Shown one piece after another: positions 25,043 through 36,820 of a stretch of DNA of 64,000 nucleotides. Made by a program: the position numbers and the translations under genes. Below the pieces are notes generated by a model. That model did no database searches. It saw only the letters and a list, made by a program, of their open reading frames with translations, and had not been told where the DNA came from. Origin of the DNA: Hypomesus transpacificus. Lineage: Eukaryota; Chordata; Actinopteri; Osmeriformes; Osmeridae. The DNA lies in contig NC_061070.1 in the NCBI RefSeq assembly GCF_021917145.1, forward strand, positions 12,921,390-12,985,389, in the 5' to 3' direction. Position 1 is the stretch's first letter. Each line of letters starts with the position of its first letter.

Positions 25043-28000
25043 TCAGTTGAGGAACTCTGCAGAGAGGCTCCTGGTGCAGCGAGCGGAGCGGAACTTCAGC
25101 TCATTGTAGCACTGGACGAAGCTGTGGTAGATGAAGGTGATGGGCAGTGCCAGCAGCACAATGCCGCTTACCACGCACAGGCCACCCAGCACGCGCCCGG
25201 GCACAGTGATGGGGTACATGTCTCCATATCCCACGGTAGTCATGGAGATAATAACCCACCAGCAGGCTGCCGGGATGCTGGCGTAGTCCTCGTTGCCCGA
25301 CTCCAGGTCCAGGCCGTGCTCCAGCAGCTGGGCCAGAGCACTGAAGATGGCCATGGCCACGGCGATGAACACCAGGAGCATCACCATCTCACGGTAGCAG
25401 CGCCGCAGCGTCAAGCCCAGCGTCTGAAGGCCCAGGAAGTGGCGCGCCAGCTTGATGACCCAGAAGATGCGCATCATGCGCAGAACGCGTAACGTCACAC
25501 CGGCCCGCTGCAGCTGCGAGTTTTCGCCTGTCAGGCCCGTCATGGTAACGGAGATGTAGTAGGGCGTGATGGCAAGGAGGTCGATGATGTTCAGGGGCCG
25601 CCGCACAAACTCACACTTGTCCCGTGACACCATGAAACGGACAATGCACTCTGCGGTGAACCAGCCAATGCACACGGCCTCGATGATCCTGCAGAAGGGA
25701 GAGACCAAGTAGAGTTACCACCAGCTACAGTGATAGACTGGGGTTCCACTAGAGCAGGACTGCTATATATGGCAGTTCCACTGCCCAACCCTGACCCTGT
25801 AGAGCTTTCATCCTGTACATTAATTATATAACCCAAATCCAGCAAACTTGGTTATAATAATTAGCTGGTCGTCAAGATCAGTCATGTTTGTCACATAAGG
25901 GGTTGGAGTGAAAACCTAGGAGGGTAAATCTTCAAGAGCAGGGTTGGACAGCCCTGACTTACATACTCAAACATCAACTATATGCCGTGACTACAGCTGT
26001 TTTGAAGCAGTGGAAGAGGAAAGTTCTGTTGGGTGAGAAGCTGTCAATCACCCGGACAACTTGATTACAGTGGTGAAACCTTGATTGATTGATCCATTAG
26101 AAGCTTTAAGTTTAAACATATCTTTCATTGAGCTTCCCTCTTTAACTGCTGGTGAGCTTTGGTATTATAGCACAACAACAGAACGTATGCACAATAGAAA
26201 ATAATCAGTTTGCTGTCTAGTGAGAAACCATGGTCTGAGTCCTGGTCAGAGTAGGGTTATTTACACGGACCAACCCTTTAAGATTCAGAGACACCCTGCG
26301 AGCACACACTGCCTTACATCGTTGTCTTTGCCAGATTGATGATTGGGAAGTATACATACTATCTATTATAAACGCTGCAAAGCCTGAGCGTGTGCATTGC
26401 TAGGCCTTCAGGTTGAGAAAGACTAGCAACTCTGTGATCCAGGTGTCTGAGAGAAAGGTTAGGATTTATAGAGACAATACTGACAATGACAGTTTTTTTG
26501 TCTTGTCTGACAGGTGACAGAACAGACTGATCTGGCTGAGACCTAGTCTCAAACGAGGCTTTTGGGTTTAAAGAAGGTCAGGCTAATGTGAAGGATCACA
26601 ACAGAAAGTGAGTGAAGAGATTCTAGTCAGCCATTCAAATGCCAGGTACAGTTCTCAGATAAGCACATTCTTCATAATCGCTTATACATATTTGTAACCT
26701 GCAAAATTTAGAATACATATATGTATATATTTCTATATAAATGATAGAAATACTTAAACTACTGAATCATGTTGATCATCTATGCAGCAGTGCTATAGGT
26801 TTAGTACATACACATGATTGTATTTTGTTCTGAATAAGAATACATGCACGGGATTTCTATATCATCAATTATGTTCTTCTAATGACTCATGACTGAAATG
26901 TGCTGGAAGTTTTTAAAAGTTTGGAGTGTACATATACATCATTGTGAAAAGAATTGCCAAAGACTGTAACACACTATTGCCATCTACGTGATAATAATGT
27001 GGATTTCAGTAAGGTTTTAGTACACCCTTGTGAAAACCAGAAAATAAAAATAGAAGACACTGGCATTTGCAACATTTTGTGAAACTTATTTTCACATGGA
27101 AAGTCCATCCTTATGGAACAACCTTGCATCAATAATATCTATAGAACTATAACCTACCTGAAACACCTTCGGAGTTTACCTGAACACACACACACACACA
27201 TGCACACTCACACACTGTGCTAATCCCCAAATGTACCTCTTGTTCCTTTATCTCTCCTTCACACACACATACACACACACATGCTCTTGGGTGCCCTTCA
27301 GGTACCAATACCTTGAGAGGGGTCCGCGTGGCAGTCATGGATACAAGACAGACAGACACACAGATTAAAGAGCAGATTAATGCCAGACAAGAGGGATGGG
27401 AAACATATCTTTAGACGAATGGACAAGTATTGGCCCATACAAACGGTAGTTGATTTGGGTTAATAAAGTCCCCTACCCCCAACCCAGAACATTTATAAAA
27501 TGGCAATTTCAAATGGAATAGTGTATGACAAAATGAAGTAATCATTTAAACGTGTAACGTACAATGATATCTGACATGGTCAACATAAAAGTTGCTTCTT
27601 TCTGACAATCGCAATCGCAGCTCTAGTTCAGCACCGTGGAGAGCGACCAAGCCCTACGCCTTTTTGACAGTACGAATTGGCATATTTTAGTTCACCAGTC
27701 ACTCAGAAGAAACAACCAAAGTATTGTTTTAAATTGTAAAGGTTATAAAATTCAATAACATGACAATATACATGTATTTGTGTGAATCTTAATTGTCTGA
27801 CAGCCACAATTCTGTCCTACTTTGGCTGCTCCTCGGCGTTTAAAGCTATATGGAGCTTTAGTGCTGAAAGATAAAATACAAACAATTGTAGACAAAACAT
27901 GACAGTTGCACAATGGAAAATCATTCATTACTTTGCGTTTTGAGACATTATTTTGTGCGTTGTAAGCACGTGATTACAAATTGCTATTGAATCCTTACAC

Positions 28001-28930
28001 AATTAAAACATTGACTATAGTTTTCCTCATTAAGATGCGTAGGACATCATCATCCAGCAGCCGAGTTGACGTTTTGGGGAGCTTTATGGACACTAATAAA
28101 TAAAATGAATAGCTGACATGCCCAACATTGTCCCTGTCATTTGAAAAAAGGGGATAGAGGAGGAAACACATAGCATATGCTATGGTTGTCAACCGGCCCA
28201 ACATCATCGCACTTAGGCCATCAACATGTATTACATGAAATAGGAAGAAATAAGAAGAAAGTAATGTAGGACATAGATACCCGGATGGATGCTCTAATGA
28301 GTCTGTGTACCTTTGCTCCTCCACGCTGCTCTCAGCGGATTTCCAGTCTGGTAAGGTACTTGCACAAAGCATCACCATGGACACTATGACAAATATAACG
28401 GACACTGAGGCCAAAATTTGTGCTGCTACCGAAGAAGTTGGCTCTTCAAAAGTCCTTCTCATTCTTTCAAGCCACTTTGACTGCTCACTGTCAGCGCCCT
28501 CGCGGTTCTCCAAACAATCTCCCCTTAACCCTCCCTCGTGTTTTATGGTGTCTTCCTCAGAAAAATGCGTATACGTGTCAGACATCCGATCATCTAACCT
28601 TCGCTGACAGCAGAACTCCAGGTGAGAGCTCTCCAGTCCCCAGTAAATCATTTCATTGTAGAATGACAACTCGCACATCTGTGGTACGAATCTAAGTTTG
28701 CCGTACTTCACGTACAACATAATAAAACCAAAAGCCTCGGAGTGCCTATCGAAGAAAAACTCATTTCTCTCTCGGTCATAGTCGTCGCACACTTCCAAAA
28801 CTTCTTTCTCCGACGCACATTTGTGCAAGCGACTCACTCTACTCAGAGGGAAATCCTTTATCACGTCTTTAGAGAACGCGTATTTTGTACCACCCACATT
28901 GAGGATACAAATGCTCTTTCCAAACTTCAT
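25043..28930 (-). CDS. kcng3: Voltage-gated potassium channel modifier subunit Kv6.3
   Basis: KCNG3 is an electrically silent Kv subunit that co-assembles with Kv2 channels in the plasma membrane and changes their gating. Two coding exons: 28281-28930 (216 codons plus two bases, ending GG) and 25043-25688 (one base, 214 codons, stop), joined across a 2.6-kb intron with GTATCT donor and CTGCAG acceptor; the product is 431 aa against 436 in human as I recall it. The T1 domain fills about residues 5-115 and includes YDRERNEFFFDRHSEAFGF and the CC of the zinc motif (107-108). S1 lies near 168-191, S4 at 282-299 with Arg/Lys at 284, 287, 290, 296 and 299, and the filter TVGYGD at 368-373. S6 reads LLALPITFIYHSF, lacking the Pro-X-Pro of Kv1-4, as expected for a silent subunit. 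An in-frame upstream start at 29065 adds 45 unsupported residues; the start at 28930 matches the family. Confidence 0.97.
25689..28280 (-). other. kcng3 intron
   Basis: The intron runs from the donor just below 28281 to the acceptor just above 25688. It contains CA-repeat runs at about 27183-27215 and 27260-27282 and no recognisable nested gene. Confidence 0.85.
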
Positions 28931-29272
28931 CTTCCAGCTGTTTGTAGGTGTTACTGTACCGAAAAAAGGCACTCTGCGTCTGAGATGAAGCGGAATGAGA
29001 CGGTTCTCGTTCCTTGGAAACAGTTTACAAACATTAGGCTTTACGTTATCCCTCTTGAAGTCCACTTTGGCGTATCAACAGATGGCCAACGCGAATGGAC
29101 ACTGACAGTTGTAGTTTTGTCATTGTCCCCTCTAATAGTTCTAGCCGACCGAGGTGCCCTGAAGTCTATTGACAAAGCGCGCACCCTGTGCGCGACATCG
29201 CAGTGAAGCCCGCGAGCGCAGTTCTCCAAGCTAACAAGTCTTCCCCAGCAAATCCCAGCAATGATGTCACAC

Positions 29273-29392
<120 letters not shown>

Positions 29393-30704
29393 CCATCTCT
29401 CTCTTTTTCCATCTTCCTCTCTCCGTCCATCTCAGTTAAAGTCCACATTATTGCGTGATGATAAATTATAAATCTTGTTATAATTGATTAGCCTTCATTT
29501 CCTTCTCTAGACCAGGAATACAGTAGAACGTATTGTATTATTGACTACCACCCTCTTAATCTTAGACTTCAAAGCATACATTGTACTATCTTTTCAACAC
29601 AAACAGTTACTTAATCTCAAAATCAACATTTGTATTATGATGTCAACAACCCATTTCCAATTTTAATTGCATCATAAAGACCTGGTCCAGTGTTTGAGGG
29701 GCAGCTTTCATATTGCAGACTTACTTTTCAGGTGTAGCAGATGTGGGCCCTCTGTGTTCCCTCACCTCACAGCTAGAGGGAGCCTTTGAGGCAGCATTCA
29801 ATCAGCCCAAGGGCCAGAGGTAATCAGAGCAGATGAGGGATGCAAGGGCTGCATTATTGGTACTCACAACCCATAACTCAGACACAGTACCCGCCTCTAC
29901 AGGCCTGTCAAATGCTGATTCAGTTTCCTCTACCTCCAGTAGGACATCTGGCCATGCCAGAACCATCTGGACATCATGGACCCGTATGATGTTGGTCCTC
30001 TTTGGAGGGGTGGAGACTGTCAGGTAGCTGGATGAGTAGGACCAGTCAAGGCTCTACTGAGCAGGTGAGTGACAGGCTGCCTCTACTGACCTCACTGGTA
30101 TGACTCTCACACCACCTGCACACACGCCCATGTTCCACTCTCAGAGAACAATCTCTATGGATGCATAAAGGTATCAAATGAATGACTCACACATTGAATA
30201 TTGATCAAGCTGTGGAACGGTTGATCAAATATTATCATAAGCCTTGGGCCAATGAGGATTTATTAAAGTGCTGATACTGCAGAATGAAGTAGGTTGGTTC
30301 AAACATTGCAGAAGGATATGAGACATAGAATAGCTTATGTAAGTCAAATATTACCATTGTTGTAATCAAAATATATCTGAACAGAATCCCTGAACATAAA
30401 TCTTGAACATAAATCCTAAACAGAAAATGTCCACACATAATTATCAGAAGAAAGTTTCTAGGCTTGGTTACACAATCTCTGAATGCCAGCCAGGAGTGAA
30501 TTGATGTCTCCCTAACCCTTACTTTAACCCTTTCCCTGAATCTTAACCCAATCCTAACCATTAACTAGCCTTAACTCCGAACCCCAACCCTCATGAATGT
30601 AACTCAAACCCCATCTCTCTTTGTAACCCTAAACCTTCTAAACTTTTTCCTTGTTTTGTTATTCTTGTTATTCACACAAGAACATTTAAACAAGAACACT
30701 AATG

Positions 30705-30768
30705 TGTGTGTGTGAGTGAGTGAGTGAGTGAGTGAGTGAGTGAGTGATTGTATGAGTGAATGAGTGAG
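30705..30768. repeat. (TGAG)n microsatellite
   Basis: A short TG run passes into about ten TGAG units with a few variants. It has no coding significance. Confidence 0.9.
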
Positions 30769-32969
30769 AGAGACAGCTTGGATGTGTGTGAATAAGCAGT
30801 AAACAATTGAAAAGTGACATGACACCATGGCTCCTGCCCTCCTCCAATGACGGCTTCACCTCTCTATTGACTACTGCCGGCCCTGACATGCTTATTTCAC
30901 GCTGACTCCTCTGGACCCACCCTTCTTCAGAACATCCGGCAGTTCCAACTAATTCAATGCAGCCATTCACAGACCAGGACAAGAATGGGCGATTCTGCAG
31001 AGGTCAAGGCTAGTGGGCTCTTCATGATGCATTCACGTCTGTAAAATGAATGCAACACTCATTGGTGTGTCTTGTCTTTTCTGAAACCTTACTTTTAGAG
31101 GGAAGTGAAAAGGGCGTAGCAGATCTTTGTGCATATTATCTTATTGGATTAAAAAGATACTGCATTTCGAGATGGATTATTGAATAAAAAAAACCACCCA
31201 AAAGGTCTCTGTGAATGTTGCCATTTTGCATTACTTATTCCAAGTCATTATATTGTGTTTAGTGACAATAAGGTAAATAATTAACCGGCAACAACATTTT
31301 AGAACACCTATTGATTATTTTCAATGTAGTTCCTTTGCAAAATCAATATGGTTTTAACAATCAAACCGTTCAACAGAGTTCTTGGCAAATCTATTCAAAT
31401 TCCAGGCATCAATTATTAATCCCTGCGTTGTCTTTTCATTGTTGTAAATATCATTCTTCTCAAGATTCATAAAGAAAGGATACTCCCTATGACATTCTCT
31501 CAGGCAAAATGTAATTTTCTTGATTGATAAGAGCTGTAATGTCTTTTTGTTCTGCTTCTTGGTGGATTTCATCATCAAAACCAACATGCCTTGTGTAAAT
31601 CTTTCTTTTCAATGTTTTAACGTCAATCTATTCCTGTGGTTGTTTTGTGTGTGTCGGAGGAGCTGAATGTGGATGTCTGTTTTCAGCAGTAGCCAGTGTG
31701 TTTACCCTACAACTATGTGCTGTTTGTGCTGTTACCATGGTTAACAGACATATTTTGTTAGGCTGAGATGCAAGACTATTGTTGTGCCTGTGGTCAATGC
31801 CATTGCTCAGACATGTGACACAGTGGCCTGTGGTTGGCTAAGAGGCAGCAGCAATGGCGGTGGAAGCGGACAAATGGCACGAACACTAATTAGTCTCATA
31901 CAGATAGCCATGAGGGCTCATCACAACTCTAATTACATTCTCAAGTCTGCCGGCTGGCTCGTCTGACTCCTACCCCTCACCCCCTCCACCCTCTTGTGAC
32001 AGCGATGATTGACATCTTAGTAATACCCACTTGCTTCGTGGTCCACACAAGGGGGATTTTGATTAGGGCAGATCTGGCAACCTAATAGAGAAAGGGGGTG
32101 GGAGCTTGGGGGACAGGGGGAGTATCAGGATCTTGTTCAGGATAACCCCTGGGAGGTGTCTGTCAAGGCCCCCCTCCTAACATTAATTTGATTTGTGTGA
32201 GATTGGAGTCTTCATCTAAACACCTAAACATGTGTTCAGCCTCTCCAATCCTCACAAATGGCTTTTGAATCAAGGGCAAGTCACTCTTTCATAGGGCTGA
32301 CTTATTTCAGGCAATGACCCCCCCCCTTCCCCCACCACCCATATAATTCAAGGCTGGGGGTGCTGACCTGAGATAAGCTCAAAGGTGAACGCCACATCTG
32401 CACCCAAGTCCATCCTCTCAGTAGCCAGCCCCACCCCCACTCAGATTCATTCCCTTGGTCCCCTACTCTTTGATTGTGCTCCCTAACTCACACACAAACA
32501 CACACACATATTTCATCCTCATTTCTATCCTTTCAAGTGCCAATGGCGGATTCTCTTTCATTCTCCATCTGCCTCCTTTGGTGTGTGTGTGTGTGTGTGT
32601 GTGTGGGGGGGGGGGGGGTAGTATCAGTCCCCATAGCCTCCCAGAGCTGCAGGGAGATCCTCTACCCTGCCGCTAACTCTACTAAACCAGCATGCCCTAA
32701 TGCTGCCTTCTGAATGTGGGTACTGTCGTTAGATGGTTTAGACTCTGCTTCACTGCTGAGCCTTGGCCGATTAGAGTGGCATTAACGGATGAAGGATCGG
32801 GCTGTTGGATTGAGACGGTCAGTGGGACCGAAGTAGGTGGCGTAAGACGGATTGATGTGGAGCCAAGAGGGCAGCAGGGAGAGAGAGAGAGACAGAGAGG
32901 AAGATGAACATCTGAAGATAAAAAGAGTGAGGCAGAGAGGATAATATATATATACAGTATATATATATA

Positions 32970-34630
32970 CAGTGCCCTCCAAAAGTATTGGAACAGTGAG
33001 GCCAATTCCTTTATTTTTGCTGTAGACTGAAAACATTTGGGCTTGACATCAAACGATGAATGTGAAACCAGAGATCAACGTTTCAGCTTTTATTTCCAGG
33101 TATTTACATCAGGATCTGATGCACAAATTAGAAAATATCACCTTTTTGTTCGAACCCACCCATTTGTCACGTGAGCAAAAGTATTGGAACATGTGACTGA
33201 CAGGTGTGTTTTGTTGCCCAGGTGTGTCCTATTACATACATTATTCAATCAATAAATACCACTGAATGTCTACACTCAGGTTCAGATTGGGTAAGATAGG
33301 TTTTGTCTATGCAGACTGTATTCAGAGGTGAAAACAACATGAAAACCAGAGCGCTGTCTTTGGGTGAAAAACAAGCAATTGTGAGTCTTAGAGAAGATGG
33401 AAAATCAATCAGAGCCATTGCAGAAACATTGGCCATAGCCAGTACAACCATTTGGAATGTCCTGAAGAAGAAGAAAACTACTGGTGTACTAAGTAACAGA
33501 CGTCGAACAGGTAGACCAAGGAAAACATCAGCAGTTGATGACAGAAACATTGTGAGAGCTGTAAAGAAAGACCCTAAAACAACTGTTAGTGAGATCAGCA
33601 ACAACCTCCAGATGGCAGGAGTGAAGGTATCACTATCTACTGTTCGCAGAAGACTTCATGAACAAAAGTACAAGGGCTACACCAGAAGATGCAAACCACT
33701 CATTAGCAAGAAGAATAGGAAGGCCAGGCTGGAAATTGCCAAAAAGTACAGAGATGAACCTCAAAAATTCTGGGACAAAGTTTTATGGACTGATGAGACA
33801 AAGATTAACTTTTACCAAAGTGATGGAAAGGCTAAAGTTTGGAGAAAGAAAGGAACTGCTCATGATCCCAAACACACAAGCTCATCTGTGAAACACGGTG
33901 GAGGTAATGTCATGGCTTGGGCTTGCATGGCTTCTTCTGGGACGGGCTCATTAATCTTCATTGAGGATGTAACACATGATGGCAGCAGCAAAATGACCTC
34001 GGAAGTCTACAGAAACATTTTGTCTGCCAATTTAAGGAAAGATGCAACCAAACTGATTGGCAGAGCCTTCATCATGCAGCAAGATAACGACCCAAAACAC
34101 ACTGCCAAAACAACAAAGGAGTTCATCAGGGGCAAGAAATGGAAGGTATTAGACTGGCCAAGTCAATCTCCAGACTTAAACCCTATAGAGCATGCATTTT
34201 ACCTGCTTAAGAGGAGACTGAAGGGAGGAACCCCACAAAACAAACAACAACTGAAAGAGGCTGCAGTGAAAGCCTGGGAAAGCATCAAAAAGGAAGAATG
34301 CAAAAGTTTGGTGACGTCAATGGGTCACAGACTTGCTGCAGTTATTGAAAGCAAAGGATTTGCAACTAAATATTAAGTCTTATTAACTTAAATATGTTTT
34401 AAGTATATCTGTTCCAATACTTTTGCTCACATGACAAATGGGTGGATTCAAACAAAATGTGATATTTTCTTAGTTGTGCATCAGATCCTGATGTAAATAC
34501 CTGGAAATAAAAGCTGAAACGTTGATCTCTGGTCTCACGTTCATTATTTGATGTCAAGCCCAAATGTTTTCAGTCTACAGCAAAAATAAAGGAATTCGCC
34601 TCACTGTTCCAATACTTTTGGAGGGCACTG
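32970..34630 (+). mobile_element. Complete Tc1-type DNA transposon
   Basis: The element is 1,661 bp and begins and ends with the inverted motif CAGTGCCCTCCAAAAGTATT. It is flanked by TA on both sides and sits inside a TA-rich microsatellite, as expected for Tc1/mariner insertion at TA. The terminal inverted repeats are about 220 bp (32970-33191 and 34410-34630) and differ at roughly a dozen positions by eye. It encloses one uninterrupted transposase frame on the plus strand. Confidence 0.96.
33339..34376 (+). CDS. Tc1-type DD34E transposase, apparently intact
   Basis: The enzyme cuts and pastes the surrounding element at TA sites. The 345-aa frame from the ATG at 33339 is close to the usual Tc1 length of about 340. 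The N-terminal paired-type helix-turn-helix region spans about residues 5-110, with a GRPRKT hook near 58-63 between its two halves. The catalytic triad is complete: D152 in WTDETK, D249 in QQDNDPKHT and E284 in SPDLNPIEH, with 34 residues between the last two, defining DD34E. No stop or frameshift interrupts it. A further in-frame ATG at 33309 would add ten residues; I prefer 33339 because the usual Tc1 start is followed by a motif like LSLGEKQ. Whether it is active cannot be judged by sequence alone. Confidence 0.94.
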   Translation: MKTRALSLGEKQAIVSLREDGKSIRAIAETLAIASTTIWNVLKKKKTTGVLSNRRRTGRPRKTSAVDDRNIVRAVKKDPKTTVSEISNNLQMAGVKVSLSTVRRRLHEQKYKGYTRRCKPLISKKNRKARLEIAKKYRDEPQKFWDKVLWTDETKINFYQSDGKAKVWRKKGTAHDPKHTSSSVKHGGGNVMAWACMASSGTGSLIFIEDVTHDGSSKMTSEVYRNILSANLRKDATKLIGRAFIMQQDNDPKHTAKTTKEFIRGKKWKVLDWPSQSPDLNPIEHAFYLLKRRLKGGTPQNKQQLKEAAVKAWESIKKEECKSLVTSMGHRLAAVIESKGFATKY

Positions 34631-35690
34631 TATATATATATATATATAAGAGAGCATAAGATAAGATATATCTGAACAGAAAGAGGAAGTCGAGGATGCG
34701 CCAACTCACCCAACACGTGGTTTAACCGTCTGTTGCCCTCTAAAACTCCCTCTGCACTGTATCTCCCTTATGCCCTCAGTATCATTAGTATTTTGTATGT
34801 TTTTGTCATCTTTTAGTCAACTCATAAACACTGCCTTTCTGTCATACCCTCAACCAGAAGGAGTTGACTGGAGTTCCTAATAAAAATCCTCTGTGTTGTA
34901 GTTATTATTCACTCATCATCGTTGGTTTACCAGTCTCTAGAAGTCGGACTCCTTTGTAGGATTGGTGCCTGCGGCCCAGACATAATTGGTTGTGTGAGTG
35001 GGTTTCTCACTCTCATATCTCAGTCTCTTTGAAAGGGGTTTCTCTGATGCACAGATCGAGTTCCAGTGAGTGGAAAACATGTTTCGACAACAGAAACTCA
35101 CAGAGGGTTGCCACATACACAGGGCATTGATGTACGGGAATAAATGAAGAAGTAGATCGTTTGGTTGCAAAGCTAGGAGTGTGTGTGTGTGCGTGTATGT
35201 GTGGTGGTTTGGTGTTGAGGTGTAGAGTGATGCATGGCTGATTTGTCCCTCTAGCTTTAATGGTGTCTTTGGATTTACAGGTGCTGGGGCATCACTTTAG
35301 CAAACACTGGACAGGGGACAGTCAAGTATGAAACGACTGCTGCAGTGGCAGAAGTGATGCATGGACCAACATGTACCTCACCACGAACATTGACTCCCCG
35401 ACTTATCTGCCCTTAATGACCACTCTTCTGGCTCAAGCTGAATGGAATTGACAGGAAACGGTAGCCTTTGAGACATGTTCTAAACAGTTCTCCTTTCTGC
35501 CCTGTCTCAACCGTGTGGTTTGTTTTATAAGACCTCAGTGTTCTCTGATGAAAATCTTGAACATAACTGTCACATTGGACAGCAGTTCGTGTCACAGACA
35601 CTCTCACGCCATCTCCACGTTTCTGTCTTGTGCCTTCTCTCGTTTTCCCTTTTTCTTGATAGTTGAATAACAATTAACTTGCTATAACAA
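34631..35690. other. Spacer between Tc1 element and LINE fragment
   Basis: No gene was recognised. A TA run directly follows the transposon. The rest is unique-looking sequence with short open frames. Confidence 0.5.
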
Positions 35691-36820
35691 CAATATACAG
35701 CAACAGAACTATAATAATAATAATACTAACAATATACAGTAACAGGTTTACTTTATTTGTAACATCTAGCTGGGCAATGTGAACATAAGCTATAATTAAA
35801 ATTTAAAAGTTACATGTGATACACACATAGGCAAGCACACACCCCAGGTTTACATAGAAAGTACACACATACTTCCCTTTAACAATCATAGAATTGACTA
35901 AACAAGAACGTTTTTAATCTAGTTTTAAATGTCGAGACAGTATCAGCTTCCTTAATTGAGATGGGTAATTTGTTCCAAAGAAGAGGTGCTCTATATGAGA
36001 ACGCCCTACCTCCAGCAGTTTTTTTCTTAACTTTGGGTATTACCAGATAGCCGGCATTTTGAGATCTTAGAGTCCTTGCGGGGCAATAGGGTGCAAGGAG
36101 ACCGGAGAGGTACAGTGGTTCCAATCCATGCAGGGATTTGTAAGTTAGTAGTAGAACTTTGAAATCAGCTCTGGCTTGGATAGGGAGCCAGTGTAAAGAG
36201 ATAAGAGTCGATGTTATATGATCAAACTTTCTAGTTTTAGTCAATAGTCTAGCAGCAGCATTTTGCACCCGCTGTAAGTTTTTTAGGTAGGTAATTGGGA
36301 GGCCAGAGAACAACACATTGCAGTAGTCCAATCGGGACGTAACAAAAGCATGTATTAGTTTTTCAGCATCATCCTTTGAGAGGAATTTTCGTATTTTGGC
36401 AATATTACATAGATGGAAAAATGCTGTTCTGGTGATTTGCTTAATATGGTACTCAAACGAAAGGTCTGGGTCCATTGTGACTCCCAGATTTTTTACCAGC
36501 TGGCTTTGAGATACTTTGACGCCGTCTAAGTCTAAGGTTAGATGGGATAAATTATTTCGGTGTTTTTTCGGGCCAAAAATTTGAACCTCGGTTTTATCCG
36601 AATTAAGAAGAAGAAAATTTGCAGTCATCCAAGTTTTCAACCCGGAAACACAGGTTTCCATAGCATGTGGAAATTCTCCCGGCTTTATAGATATGTATAG
36701 CTGAGTATCATCTGCATAGCAGTGAAAATCTACCCCAAAACTTCTAATTATGTTTCCTAAAGGCAACATATAGAGTGAAAATAACAGAGGGCCTAAAACT
36801 GAACCCACAGAAGGTACAGA
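35690..36820 (-). mobile_element. 5'-truncated L2-like LINE with 3' part of ORF2
   Basis: A minus-strand frame (36808 down to the stop at 35879, 309 codons) encodes the second half of a non-LTR reverse transcriptase. [13 protein letters not shown] is followed by the catalytic YADD (residues 31-34 of the frame), then the post-RT region with [38 protein letters not shown] and a C-terminal PLLWNKLP. The usual lead-in GVPQGSVLGP is disturbed to [10 protein letters not shown], and homology stops just above 36820, so this is a truncated copy without endonuclease. The 3' end near 35690 is approximate and close to a TAA-rich run at 35710-35745. The clade (L2/CR1 group) is inferred from motifs. Confidence 0.82.

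Noticed and set aside
24989-25492. 167-codon plus-strand frame
   Set aside because: It is antisense to the high-GC kcng3 exon 2 and rich in Gln/His as such shadows are.
27995-28280. Continuation of the kcng3 exon 1 frame past residue 216
   Set aside because: It runs into the intron beyond the GTATCT donor; the second exon at 25688 restores the exact KCNG3 sequence.
28931-29065. 45-residue N-terminal extension of kcng3
   Set aside because: The second Met (28930) aligns with the KCNG3 N-terminus and the upstream residues have no family counterpart; they are probably 5' leader.
30510-30640. CCTAACCC-like sequence as an interstitial telomere
   Set aside because: Units are too irregular and too few; no run of perfect TTAGGG repeats is present.
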